Shown here one piece after another: positions 1 to 10,800 of a stretch of 64,000 nucleotides of DNA (positions within the stretch are counted from its first letter, which is position 1; each line of letters opens with the position of its first letter). Under the pieces are notes generated by a model. That model had not been told where the DNA came from, did no database searches, and saw only the letters and a program-made list of their open reading frames with translations. The position numbers and the translations under genes are program-made. Location: positions 2,480,001 to 2,544,000 of the forward strand of contig NC_017934.1 in assembly GCF_000147715.2 (NCBI RefSeq), in the 5' to 3' direction. This DNA comes from Mesotoga prima MesG1.Ag.4.2 (lineage in GTDB: Bacteria; Thermotogota; Thermotogae; Petrotogales; Kosmotogaceae).

Positions 1-1844
1 AACTTGGTTTCATTGACTTTGGCTTCATAGGCATTATTTGTTGGGAGGCTTAGATTATTTGTCCGAACTTTCAAAACAAGCCTTTCAGTTATTGGATCTA
101 TAACTTCTTTGATTTCTGCGAGAGCCTCATCCCAGAATTTACTTGTCGTCTCCCACACTCTACGAACCCTTGCAAATGAGGGGGTTTTTGCACACTTCTC
201 AAAGTGTTTAGAAACTGGCGGGGTTTCATAATTCAGAGTCCTTATTAGACTGAGTTTACCAGGTTCTTCACCAATCCAATTAGAAATAGCAAGTTTCGCA
301 GAGACTAATGCTATTTTCGAATTACTGTCTGCAATTTCATCAATCCATATGGTTGTGTTCTTCTCTTTCAGCCATGTTTCAGCTCTGCCCTTTATTTCAC
401 TTGCCCAGAATTCTGAAACGTGTCTGGTTTTATCTTCTTCCGGTCTAAGCCAGGATATTCTACATATCTGGTTTCTCTGATTTTGGCTCCAGTATGTAGA
501 AATCTCTTCAGGATCTGCCGGAGAAAAAGGCTGTTTGGATATTATTGTCCCTATTGGTGGGATTTTGTCCCCTTCCTGCCAAGCTTCTGGTGATATGCCA
601 CTAGGGAGTATTGGTTTTTGACCCCACCAGGGTTCGCTAATGGCAATCTCAGGAGTTATTTCACCCCGAAAGTCCAGCTTTACTCTAATTCTTTTTTCGA
701 GTGTCTCAGTTGTATCATCCAACACATATTCCAGAATGTCTTCGATATCCGGGACAACAAATATGCTACCGTTCTCATCTCTATAAACTTCATTACCTAA
801 TGGATATTCTTCTTCGAGAAGTTTTTTCACTCTGCTTAGGCCCTCATTGATCCAGTTCTTGCGCGCTAACAAATCAGATATAGAAGTTGAATTACCAAGG
901 GCTTGTTCTCCACTTATTCTGACCGATAAGAATCTCCATCGCAGTTTATCCGCTGACACTGGTTCTCTACCATTCTCGGTCTCAAGCAATGCTCCAGCTA
1001 CTGCTGATTTGAAAAGTGTGGCGACTATGAAAGACCAGTCTTCTAGGGTGATCTCATTGGCAGGTCGGCGTGTATCTCCGAGAGCTTCGGAGAATACCCT
1101 ACTTATTGCTCCAACATCTCCATATTCAGGTGGTTTACTGTTATCAAGAATTTCTTTGAAACGTGCAGTAAGATTACTAACTATTCTTGATTCATAACCA
1201 AAGATGGAACTAATGAAAGTGTCATGTCTATTTTGTTTTACAGAATCCACTTTTTGTTTTTTGGAAACCAAATTAATCATATTCTCAATATCCTGCAATT
1301 CGTTGCTAATCAACTTGATCTTTGCTTTATCTTCTTCAATTTTGGCCACTAATTCTGGATTAACAAATCCATGCTTTCTAAGAACCGAATCTGCGTTTTT
1401 TTCTTTATCAGATAGGCTACGCTGTACGTTTTTTAGTTTTCTCTTACTATCGTTTTTATTCTTCATTAACTCCTTTAGCTCTGCGGATTCAAGGGAAGTT
1501 TTGGATTCCTCTTTTTCTATATGAGCAGCCCCATGGCACCTCCCTAGATACTTAACAAGTAAAGAGAGATTTTTGTCTTCCATAGTAGTCTTTCCAGGTC
1601 TGCCTTTTTCAATTAACTCGGTGACCCTTACACTTTCTTTTAAACTACCTTTGAAGCTAATATCAAAGTCATTCATAAGACCAAAGTAGAAGGCTTTGCC
1701 CACATTCATCGATAGCACTGGTTCGACAGATTGCTTATCAACATGTTCATCACTGCACTTGTACATATCATGTAGCCAGCCGGCAAGTTCGATCTTTAGT
1801 AAATTGTCCCGATTGTCTTTGAGTATTTTTAGACTCTTGGTCAT
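1..1844 (-). CDS. csx11: Csx11/Cas10-like large subunit of a type III CRISPR effector (C-terminus beyond window)
   Basis: An open frame on the minus strand starts with ATG at 1844 and runs without a stop to base 1, giving about 614 residues of a larger protein. Residues 18-29 read KIELAGWLHDMY, an HD-type motif (H25, D26) like the N-terminal nuclease domain of Cas10 proteins. Roughly residues 110-200 are very rich in K and E and look like a long coiled coil. Further on, RWRFLSVRISG resembles the WR-L-S-R segment I associate with the Csx11 family of Cas10-like proteins. The start overlaps the stop of the upstream RAMP gene (ATGA), so the two are translationally coupled. The GGDEF-like palm that would make cyclic oligoadenylate is not visible because the C-terminus is cut off. 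The family name is from memory and is moderately certain; a type III large subunit is well supported by the neighbours. Confidence 0.65.
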   Translation of the reverse strand, partial: MTKSLKILKDNRDNLLKIELAGWLHDMYKCSDEHVDKQSVEPVLSMNVGKAFYFGLMNDFDISFKGSLKESVRVTELIEKGRPGKTTMEDKNLSLLVKYLGRCHGAAHIEKEESKTSLESAELKELMKNKNDSKRKLKNVQRSLSDKEKNADSVLRKHGFVNPELVAKIEEDKAKIKLISNELQDIENMINLVSKKQKVDSVKQNRHDTFISSIFGYESRIVSNLTARFKEILDNSKPPEYGDVGAISRVFSEALGDTRRPANEITLEDWSFIVATLFKSAVAGALLETENGREPVSADKLRWRFLSVRISGEQALGNSTSISDLLARKNWINEGLSRVKKLLEEEYPLGNEVYRDENGSIFVVPDIEDILEYVLDDTTETLEKRIRVKLDFRGEITPEIAISEPWWGQKPILPSGISPEAWQEGDKIPPIGTIISKQPFSPADPEEISTYWSQNQRNQICRISWLRPEEDKTRHVSEFWASEIKGRAETWLKEKNTTIWIDEIADSNSKIALVSAKLAISNWIGEEPGKLSLIRTLNYETPPVSKHFEKCAKTPSFARVRRVWETTSKFWDEALAEIKEVIDPITERLVLKVRTNNLSLPTNNAYEAKVNETK

Positions 1845-2908
1845 ATTAACACCTCAATTGCTTTGCCGACGCTTTCTTTGAAAGACATAAGAGTGTCAAA
1901 ACGCTTCTCAATAAAGCCCCTTTCAGGTGATGAGTTCAAATGGTTCTTTAGTGTTGATCGAAGATTAGTCTTGGCTTCATTAAGACTGAAAGACTTTGGG
2001 AGTTCTGGCTCGATTTTCACTTTGTTATCCTTGGCGTTTATACTTATGAAACCATCGTTTATTTTTGCTATTCCATATCCGCTTGAGGTCTTTGCTCCGA
2101 AACCATAAACAGTGAACATAGCTTCAATTCCTTTGGCGATTACTTTCAGATCTTCAAGCATTTGTTTGGCGGATTCCTCCTTTTCTTTTCCAGCAAGGTC
2201 GAACGGAACATAGAGCAGTGAAAATTTGCTATTCGAGCCTGAAGGAATGCTCTCAATAAGTATCGGAACGGTTCCAGTACGGGTTTTTCTATCGTGAGGA
2301 TTTACGATTTCGTAGTCTACTTTATCGAAGAACGACGGAAAGAAGTGAAGACGACCTTGTCGAAAGCTTTCTTTATTCTGTCTTTCATTTCCGAAGATTC
2401 GAGTGATTTGCTCGTCATCTTCCTTCATACCTTCATGCCAAAGCGCTGAACGAAGGCAGCCTTTCCATGTAGACCCGGGAATGTATGGGCAACCGAGAAT
2501 TCTTTCTCGCTTTATGGAGTTTTCAATAATCGTAAAATTCTCATCATCTTTGGAGATGTAGGGCTTTTTAAGAGTAAAATCAAATTCGATTATGAATGAA
2601 TAGAGAGGGAGAATATCCAGGGCCGTCGCATCGATCTTATTGAATGTTTCTTTAGCAAAACTGCATCCGTAGTCCGCATTTTTCCTTCTTCTCACATAAA
2701 CTTGTTTTACGCAGTTTTCTCCATCAGAATACCCTATAGCTTCGAGGTACTTGAAAGTAATCAAGAGTTCTGAGTCGCCTAGTTTTCTAAGAATTTTCGA
2801 AAGTACATTCTCATTTGGTTTGTTTTTCTGGAGTTCATCTGTGAGTTCGCTTATGATACTGTCTTTCTTAATTTCAAAGAGGGTGTTGGAATTACAGTCA
2901 AGAATCAA
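1841..2908 (-). CDS. RAMP-superfamily subunit of type III CRISPR effector
   Basis: 355-residue protein of the repeat-associated mysterious protein (RAMP) superfamily. Around residues 145-160 it has CPYIPGSTWKGCLRSAL, the PxIPGSsxKGxLR signature of Csm3/Cmr4/Cmr6-type backbone subunits, and near residues 268-283 a glycine-rich loop YGFGAKTSSGYGIAKI, typical of RAMP RNA-binding folds. The start is TTG at 2908 with GAGGTG seven bases upstream; no ATG fits. The gene overlaps the Cmr1-like gene upstream by 11 bases and the Csx11-like gene downstream by 4, so it sits in a tightly coupled operon. It would bind crRNA or the target RNA within a Cmr-like complex. I cannot say which Cmr number it corresponds to. 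Confidence 0.75.
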   Translation of the reverse strand: MILDCNSNTLFEIKKDSIISELTDELQKNKPNENVLSKILRKLGDSELLITFKYLEAIGYSDGENCVKQVYVRRRKNADYGCSFAKETFNKIDATALDILPLYSFIIEFDFTLKKPYISKDDENFTIIENSIKRERILGCPYIPGSTWKGCLRSALWHEGMKEDDEQITRIFGNERQNKESFRQGRLHFFPSFFDKVDYEIVNPHDRKTRTGTVPILIESIPSGSNSKFSLLYVPFDLAGKEKEESAKQMLEDLKVIAKGIEAMFTVYGFGAKTSSGYGIAKINDGFISINAKDNKVKIEPELPKSFSLNEAKTNLRSTLKNHLNSSPERGFIEKRFDTLMSFKESVGKAIEVLI

Positions 2909-3956
2909 TTTCTGTCACCTCACTTAGCATTTCACCAAAAGAAAAAATCTCCCCATCGCTATTAGTTTGATAATCTCTTTCAATTGCTTCGCGAATAATT
3001 TCCGAAACAGCTCTTGCTGTGAATCCCCAAATGCGCAACTTATATTTTTCATTCTTCTGGTCCTCTTTGTAGAAACTGCTAACAAACACTTTGCTTGCCG
3101 ATTTATCACCTTTCGTTCTCCCAAAGATCTCTGCTGTAGCTTTTTTGGATCCACATTTTCCAAAGTATTCTTTTCGCAACATATATCTCACATCAAAAGA
3201 CATCGGAATATACGAATTCTTGACTTCGCTACCTAGATATTCCAGGTTCGCTGGCGGAAGAGATTTTCCAACTTCTGTTTCGATTTTCCAGTAGTTCTTC
3301 AGCGAAAAGCCTTTCTCATCACCACTTTTCTTGACAAAGCAATTTTCCTTAAGGAATCTGTTGATTATCCGAAGTGATTCTTTTGTTTCCTCCGCATCGT
3401 CAGTGAGTTCAAAGAGGCCGTAACCGAATTGAGGCTTAGCCCCAAGAGAACCAAAGTTGCTCATAATTGAAAGGACAGCCTTGAGCTGCTTTTCAATTTG
3501 ATTTCTATCGCACCTTGGAAAAACTCTAAGCTCAAGCGAACCGAAGAAGTCCCTATCATAAAGGTTCTTCTCAAAGATCTTGCTTAACCAGTTCTTGTTG
3601 ATGTTGTTAGTTGTAGCCTGTGAAAAGGGTTCATTCCCTCTAACCGGCTGCTTGCCATCGACCGTTACAGACAAACTGAACATTCTCTTCCAGCCTGTAG
3701 TTCCAAAAAGATAACAGGCAGGACAAAGCTTCGAAATCCTTTCTTCACCGTCGTTTTCTTTGCCAGATAGTTTACAGCGATTATCTGAAGTTGGATCGCA
3801 TACGTAATAGCCGAGACCTCTAGCAATAACTTCATACCACCATCTGATGCTTCCTATAATTCCCGTTTCATGTACCCGGTCCATCTTTCCATCTGACCCA
3901 CCGGTCCATAGCGGGGTAAGGGTCTTAACTCTGAATGTGATCGGTCCACTCTCCAT
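2898..3956 (-). CDS. cmr1: Cmr1-like RAMP subunit of type III-B effector
   Basis: About 352 residues. The N-terminus has ITFRVKTLTPLWTGG followed by GIIGSIRWWYEVIARGLG, the classical Cmr1 signature (TPLWTGG and the R-WW segment). A cysteine-bearing stretch, CDPTSDNRC then KLCPACYLFGTTGWKR, matches the region typical of Cmr1, and SLGAKPQFGYGLF is a glycine-rich RAMP loop. I take ATG at 3956, which has GAGGTG eight bases upstream; a GTG at 3965 is in frame but poorly placed. It is the first intact gene of the type III cluster, directly downstream of the broken second cas operon, so it may be transcribed from the relic promoter near 4700. In Cmr complexes Cmr1 sits at the target 3' end. Confidence 0.85.
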   Translation of the reverse strand: MESGPITFRVKTLTPLWTGGSDGKMDRVHETGIIGSIRWWYEVIARGLGYYVCDPTSDNRCKLSGKENDGEERISKLCPACYLFGTTGWKRMFSLSVTVDGKQPVRGNEPFSQATTNNINKNWLSKIFEKNLYDRDFFGSLELRVFPRCDRNQIEKQLKAVLSIMSNFGSLGAKPQFGYGLFELTDDAEETKESLRIINRFLKENCFVKKSGDEKGFSLKNYWKIETEVGKSLPPANLEYLGSEVKNSYIPMSFDVRYMLRKEYFGKCGSKKATAEIFGRTKGDKSASKVFVSSFYKEDQKNEKYKLRIWGFTARAVSEIIREAIERDYQTNSDGEIFSFGEMLSEVTEIDS

Positions 3957-3989
3957 TTTTCCCACACCTCTTTTCTATGCAGCCCCAAA

Positions 3990-4065
3990 GTCAGCCGCTG
4001 ATTCTTGCGTATTCCAAGTGTTTCGATGGCTAAGTAATCTTCTGACTTAAGTTTTAGGTACGCGC
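3990..4065 (-). pseudogene. Relic of a second cas2 (C-terminal scrap)
   Basis: Read on the minus strand this stretch gives YLKLKSEDYLAIETLGIRKN, which aligns with YKLRSEDYLTMEILGIDKK of the intact cas2 at 12117-12386; the DNA is also alike (TAAGTAATCTTCTGAC is shared). The N-terminal two thirds of Cas2 are missing and the frame runs on without the cas2 stop toward the start of the Cmr1-like gene. Its place between a broken cas6 and the type III genes suggests that a second operon of the same gene order was deleted internally, keeping only its two ends. Confidence 0.75.
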
Positions 4066-4115
4066 TGGATTTTTAATCAAACTCATCCTTATAAACAAAC
4101 ACCCTTCCCTCAGTC

Positions 4116-4436
4116 TCAGCTATCCCCCACGTTGATTTTTATCATTCCAAATCCCTGTGCATTCTTTGAACCTAGTCCCCAATCATAGGCTGTCGATATA
4201 AGCACCGGATCTGCGTTAAGCTCAAAGCGGAAGTCCCAGGCAATTTGAGTGAAATCCTTGTACTTGACAATTCGTTGAGCAGGTCTTGAGACAAGTTTGA
4301 AGGAGAAAGATTCTCTTGCTCTGCCGGAATTACCCAATGCACTTGCCTTTCTGTTGAGGTTTTCCTGAATCTGAATTGCGAAATCTTTCTCTGCTGGATT
4401 GTAGAAATATGTTTTCTTTCTCCCGTCTGCTGTCAT
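4116..4436 (-). pseudogene. Relic of a second cas6 (C-terminal part only)
   Basis: An open frame of 106 codons is nearly identical to the last 105 residues of the intact Cas6 at 19687-20421 (for instance TADGRKKTYFYNPAEKDF, and the glycine-rich loop WGLGSKNAQGFGMI). Only about a dozen residues differ, and the last few diverge after MIKIN. The first 139 residues, including the region with the candidate catalytic histidine, are gone, so the product should not process crRNA. Upstream DNA (4547-4720) also resembles the upstream region of the intact cas6. The frame has stayed open, so the loss is recent or the fragment is kept by chance. Confidence 0.85.
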
Positions 4437-4838
4437 GAGAGTCGAGTAACCCTTAGTAAGCGATATTGTTCTCGCTTATTCGTCATTCTGTTTGGCGACA
4501 AATGGATCAAGATGATTTTTCGAGGAACGCAGTACGGAGCCTTACTTATCGCAAGCAACTGCAAAACCATTACCTCATTTCATCTTTGTACAACACCATT
4601 TGACAATTAATGTGAAAGCGACAACGTAATACCCCATTCAAGCTATCCATAATTGTTCCGGCAAAGACTTCACAAGGCATAATTTATATTCATTATATCT
4701 CTTGTAACAAATAAATCAAAATCCAAGCATATATTGTTTTTTTGAAACGATCAAACCAGTTTATTGATGAATGGATTCGGCTTTCTAGGAACCTGTGAAG
4801 CCCTATCAAGGCTTGCAGCCATCCAGCCATGTTCTGGA
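4437..4838. other. Gene-free stretch between cas6 relic and CRISPR array
   Basis: It holds diverged copies of the DNA upstream of the intact cas6 (for example GCAAAACCATTACCTCATTTC near 4562-4582 against GCAAAACCATCACCTCAATTC near 20532) and the relic promoter. From 4720 to 4838 lies the trailer end of the array, where I see no gene and no degenerate repeat. Confidence 0.6.
4692..4719 (-). promoter_or_regulatory. Relic cas-operon promoter
   Basis: On the minus strand TTGATT (4719-4714) and TATAAT (4697-4692) are separated by 16 bases. The same pair and spacing, with the same GTTACAAGAGA run between them, occurs before the intact cas6 at 20671-20698. It would drive the cas6 relic and possibly the type III genes. 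Confidence 0.65.
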
Positions 4839-7800
4839 GTTTCAATTCCTCATAGGTAGTCTGGAAGCTTCATTTTATATTTGACTGATGGTAGTGTAAG
4901 CACGTTTCAATTCCTCATAGGTAGTCTGGAAGCTTAGCTGGGCAACACTTAGAACTATAGATGATTTGTTTCAATTCCTCATAGGTAGTCTGGAAGCCTA
5001 TCTTGAGTCTTAAAAGCGATGAACAAAGAAGCAGTTTCAATTCCTCATAGGTAGTCTGGAAGCTTGGATCAGAATGTACATTGTTCTCAGTGTCACTCGT
5101 GGGTTCAATTCCTCATAGGTAGTCTGGAAGCTATGGCGCAGAAATCTTTCTCATGTACTTCGTTGAGTTTCAATTCCTCATAGGTAGTCTGGAAGCCTTA
5201 AAGTCACGATCGAAGGAGCAGATGAGCTCAGTTTCAATTCCTCATAGGTAGTCTGGAAGCGCACGTTCATTGCAAAGCTCTGCTGCTGCATGGCAGTTTC
5301 AATTCCTCATAGGTAGTCTGGAAGCTGAAACAGAAGAACATCAAGGGCGTGAAGTATGGTTTCAATTCCTCATAGGTAGTCTGGAAGCTTATCACGTGCG
5401 ATTATATGATTGTTGCATATAACGAAGTTTCAATTCCTCATAGGTAGTCTGGAAGCGCTATCAACGTTGAAAATTACAATTATAGTATGTAGTTTCAATT
5501 CCTCATAGGTAGTCTGGAAGCTGTAGTACCATCCGAAACATTATCAACGGTAGTGCCGAGTTTCAATTCCTCATAGGTAGTCTGGAAGCTGGGAGAAACT
5601 AAATTCAGAATCTATTGTCCAGAAGCGATGTTTCAATTCCTCATAGGTAGTCTGGAAGCAAGTAGTCGGTGGAGTAAGAGATCTTGTCACGTTCCCAGTT
5701 TCAATTCCTCATAGGTAGTCTGGAAGCGGGAAGTAATCCGGGGAATAATCTGGGGAACATTAAGTTTCAATTCCTCATAGGTAGTCTGGAAGCGCGGCGT
5801 ATTACGAAGGCCGTCAACAGCTACTAAAGTTTCAATTCCTCATAGGTAGTCTGGAAGCTGGAAGCAGCTTGAAATCTCTAAGATTCCTGCGTTTCAATTC
5901 CTCATAGGTAGTCTGGAAGCAGGAATTTTGGAGATCTGGAATTGGTTCCAAAGGAGAAGTTTCAATTCCTCATAGGTAGTCTGGAAGCGAAATCTTAGTA
6001 ACATCAGGACCAGAGGAAATTGGTTTCAATTCCTCATAGGTAGTCTGGAAGCGATAGAAGGAGACGACGGACCAGTAGTATCAAGCGTGTTTCAATTCCT
6101 CATAGGTAGTCTGGAAGCCCGAAGACATACGAGACACATTGCTCGACTGGATGAGACGTTTCAATTCCTCATAGGTAGTCTGGAAGCTGGCTAAATGTGA
6201 GAACTGCCAACGATATTTCTTCAGTTTCAATTCCTCATAGGTAGTCTGGAAGCAGATCTCGCTTCGCAAATTGATCGAGTTCGTTTAGAGTTTCAATTCC
6301 TCATAGGTAGTCTGGAAGCCTCCGCCATTACCTTCGATGCACCGTCAGCCCCCTCGTTTCAATTCCTCATAGGTAGTCTGGAAGCACTTTCTTGACTTTC
6401 ACTTACTGAAAGTTGTACAAGTTTCAATTCCTCATAGGTAGTCTGGAAGCTGTCCAGAGCCAAAAGGTTGTGGAGAGATTGAACTGTTTCAATTCCTCAT
6501 AGGTAGTCTGGAAGCCTTTGACATAGACTGTTGTGCCAGACTTTGTTTCAATAGGTTTCAATTCCTCATAGGTAGTCTGGAAGCACGCAATGTGTGACAC
6601 ATTCAATCTTGGTTTTGACGAGTTTCAATTCCTCATAGGTAGTCTGGAAGCCCTTCTTCGATTCATCCTTCATCATTTCTTTCAGATGTTTCAATTCCTC
6701 ATAGGTAGTCTGGAAGCTGAAACAGGCCGGAATGGTTAATCTTCTCTATCTCATGTTTCAATTCCTCATAGGTAGTCTGGAAGCTCGAATACGACACAGA
6801 ATGGACAAGGCATGATTACGAGTTTCAATTCCTCATAGGTAGTCTGGAAGCAAGAGTTTCGGCAGTTCTAACAGCACCAGCAAATACAGGTTTCAATTCC
6901 TCATAGGTAGTCTGGAAGCGTTGAGAATCGTGGGAAGAATCTATGGAAACAAGAGTTTCAATTCCTCATAGGTAGTCTGGAAGCAGTAGAAGAGAACCTT
7001 TCCCCTGTCTCCTGCAAGAGTTTCAATTCCTCATAGGTAGTCTGGAAGCGTGGGGGCCTCCCTCTCCAGGGAGTTGTTCAGTTTCAGTTTCAATTCCTCA
7101 TAGGTAGTCTGGAAGCGAGATTCTTTCGGCACTGAAACCCCACCTGGGCTCAGAAGTTTCAATTCCTCATAGGTAGTCTGGAAGCGAGGGTGGAGGAAAC
7201 ATGGCAGGCTGGCATCAGCCTAGTTTCAATTCCTCATAGGTAGTCTGGAAGCTACGCTAAAGAGCACGGAATAGAGGTGGTAGTATGAGTTTCAATTCCT
7301 CATAGGTAGTCTGGAAGCATCTCCCTTTGAGCACCTGGTGTTTACCTTTCACAGTTTCAATTCCTCATAGGTAGTCTGGAAGCTCTTCGGTTATCTCTCC
7401 GAACTCCACACCCCAGTGTTTCAATTCCTCATAGGTAGTCTGGAAGCCTGATGTTACTACTACCCATATCACCAATGTTACACAGTTTCAATTCCTCATA
7501 GGTAGTCTGGAAGCCTAACTTCAAAAAGTGCCTCGCATCGCACGAGGCGTTTCAATTCCTCATAGGTAGTCTGGAAGCGAAGTCAATCCGGAGTTAAACC
7601 AGTCAACCTCATCAGTTTCAATTCCTCATAGGTAGTCTGGAAGCGAGAGATATATGACTTGTTGAAAGGAGAGATAGACGTTTCAATTCCTCATAGGTAG
7701 TCTGGAAGCAATATCTTCAAGGATTACCTGAGTTATCTCTGGTCCTTGGGTTTCAATTCCTCATAGGTAGTCTGGAAGCATAAAAGGTCATTGACATACG

Positions 7801-10800
7801 AATAGCGGCAACAGAAGTTTCAATTCCTCATAGGTAGTCTGGAAGCTGTGTTGCTTCAAAAAAACACAGCAAAACAAATAGGTTTCAATTCCTCATAGGT
7901 AGTCTGGAAGCTACTATACCAGGATAGACTAACCCATACTATCACACGTTTCAATTCCTCATAGGTAGTCTGGAAGCTTGGGTAGCTGTAGCTTGTGGGG
8001 GTTACCATTCTCTAGCAAGTTTCAATTCCTCATAGGTAGTCTGGAAGCAGAGACGGGCCTCCTCCAGGGCCGCTTCTACTGTAAGGTTTCAATTCCTCAT
8101 AGGTAGTCTGGAAGCGCCCTCTCCAAAACCCCAAGGTTGGTTCGTATATAAGTTTCAATTCCTCATAGGTAGTCTGGAAGCTAAAGATGATGCCGAGAAA
8201 GAAAACATTGGTAAAGGAGGCTGTTTCAATTCCTCATAGGTAGTCTGGAAGCTCGCAGTTATGGAAGCGCCCTTTGAAATGCTGCACGAGTTTCAATTCC
8301 TCATAGGTAGTCTGGAAGCGAGCAAGAACTGTTCAAGCGAAAGTAGTGTCTGGAAGTTTCAATTCCTCATAGGTAGTCTGGAAGCTTGCAGAACTGCATA
8401 TTGAGGAGTTCAATACAGAGAAGTTTCAATTCCTCATAGGTAGTCTGGAAGCCTCGATCATTTCGAAGTCTTGCATGGTTTTGAGTGCGTTTCAATTCCT
8501 CATAGGTAGTCTGGAAGCCACTAACTTCTTCTGCTTTCCTTTCTTCTTCACGGATGTTTCAATTCCTCATAGGTAGTCTGGAAGCTGAAATCTCTCTTTC
8601 CTTGCCTGTATCGTTCCTGAGTTTCAATTCCTCATAGGTAGTCTGGAAGCCGGCAAGAGATACCCTTATGTTCGGAGGTTGGATACGTTTCAATTCCTCA
8701 TAGGTAGTCTGGAAGCGAGATGAGCGAAATAGACCGGCTCTTGCCACAAGCGTTTCAATTCCTCATAGGTAGTCTGGAAGCGCGTAGCTTGCTCCCATTG
8801 AAATATGAAATCGAAAGTTTCAATTCCTCATAGGTAGTCTGGAAGCTCCAGATCGCTGCATCTTCCATAGGCCTCTATCGTAGTTTCAATTCCTCATAGG
8901 TAGTCTGGAAGCAGTTCTAGTTGAGAAGGGTCTTTATCTCGAAGAATTGGTTTCAATTCCTCATAGGTAGTCTGGAAGCTCGTTGTAACTGCCTGTCATG
9001 ATTCGATTCCGGGGAGTTTCAATTCCTCATAGGTAGTCTGGAAGCATCAAGAGCGAACCGAAGAAGCAATCTCAAAAGCCAGTTTCAATTCCTCATAGGT
9101 AGTCTGGAAGCCAAGGCCACGAGTGAGAAGGAAGCGGAAACGATCGTGTTTCAATTCCTCATAGGTAGTCTGGAAGCGAGAGAGTAGTTTGAAGAGTACC
9201 GAGCTTTGCGAGTTTCAATTCCTCATAGGTAGTCTGGAAGCGAGGATTACAGGAAGAAGAGATTGCGGGAGGCAAAAGTTTCAATTCCTCATAGGTAGTC
9301 TGGAAGCAATGACCCAAGCGGGGTGGATACCTTGTATGATTCGTTTCAATTCCTCATAGGTAGTCTGGAAGCTCACCTGCCAGTTCCAGTTCCCTGGCAA
9401 TCCTACGGAGTTTCAATTCCTCATAGGTAGTCTGGAAGCGACCCGGCCGCGTTAGCGGTCTCTTCCAGTCTGTTCCTGGTTTCAATTCCTCATAGGTAGT
9501 CTGGAAGCGAGCGATAGCGAGGGAATAGCATGGAACCGCTGAAGAGTTTCAATTCCTCATAGGTAGTCTGGAAGCGATTGATGAAAGGCTGGATAGAGTC
9601 GAAGAGAACAGTTTCAATTCCTCATAGGTAGTCTGGAAGCAGAGACTCTTTGGCATTTCTATTCCTTCTGGCATATGTTTCAATTCCTCATAGGTAGTCT
9701 GGAAGCAAGTTCCAATGGTAAGTCTTTTGAAAACGATACCCAGTTTCAATTCCTCATAGGTAGTCTGGAAGCCTGGCCAATCGTACTCCGTTACATACAA
9801 GGAAAGGTTTCAATTCCTCATAGGTAGTCTGGAAGCGATTCTGAAAAGGAGTTGGGCCATTTTCAGGCCCTCCCCAGTTTCAATTCCTCATAGGTAGTCT
9901 GGAAGCTTGGCAGGATTGATCGACTCTGACGGCACCGTCAATAGTTTCAATTCCTCATAGGTAGTCTGGAAGCGCGATAAGTGATCTCAAGTCTCGAAAC
10001 ATGATCACCTAGTTTCAATTCCTCATAGGTAGTCTGGAAGCGAAGATAGACGAACTCTTCGGCATTACGCAGCGCAGTTTCAATTCCTCATAGGTAGTCT
10101 GGAAGCCTCACATCGCACCTCCTCTCAGTCTTTTCTTCCTGGTTTCAATTCCTCATAGGTAGTCTGGAAGCGTGATAGGAAATTCAGGACTTCAAATCTA
10201 TATGCTGTTTCAATTCCTCATAGGTAGTCTGGAAGCGGCCAACGGCTCAAATCATGGCTCGCCTGTGAGTCAGTTTCAATTCCTCATAGGTAGTCTGGAA
10301 GCAAGTGCTACTGGATTCCCAGATGTACCATTTCGTAGTTTCAATTCCTCATAGGTAGTCTGGAAGCGAGAAGCTGGAGAAAGAGTCCGCGACTCTTTTC
10401 GACAGCAGTTTCAATTCCTCATAGGTAGTCTGGAAGCCTCATTTTCATGCACTCGAAGATCTGGTATTCGGAGTTTCAATTCCTCATAGGTAGTCTGGAA
10501 GCATGAACTTGGGGTGCATGCTATGCCCCTGAACAGTGTTTCAATTCCTCATAGGTAGTCTGGAAGCCTCAGCTTCTTGAATTGGCGGGTTTGTCTCACA
10601 CCAAGTTTCAATTCCTCATAGGTAGTCTGGAAGCGGTACAGCGTCATCGAGAGAGACAGAAAGCACTAGCCAGGTTTCAATTCCTCATAGGTAGTCTGGA
10701 AGCCTCAGAATCGGGCCTTGATATACGTGTCAGTGGAGTTTCAATTCCTCATAGGTAGTCTGGAAGCGAGATATCATTCATCAGCAGCGACCCCTCCGAT

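Noticed and set aside
618-1881. Plus-strand open frames over the left end
   Set aside because: They lie opposite the continuous Csx11-like frame, which has the coupled start and HD motif.
8331-8364. Possible degenerate extra repeat inside a spacer
   Set aside because: Only about 13 bases resemble the repeat and the spacing of units is normal; kept only as a weak finding.
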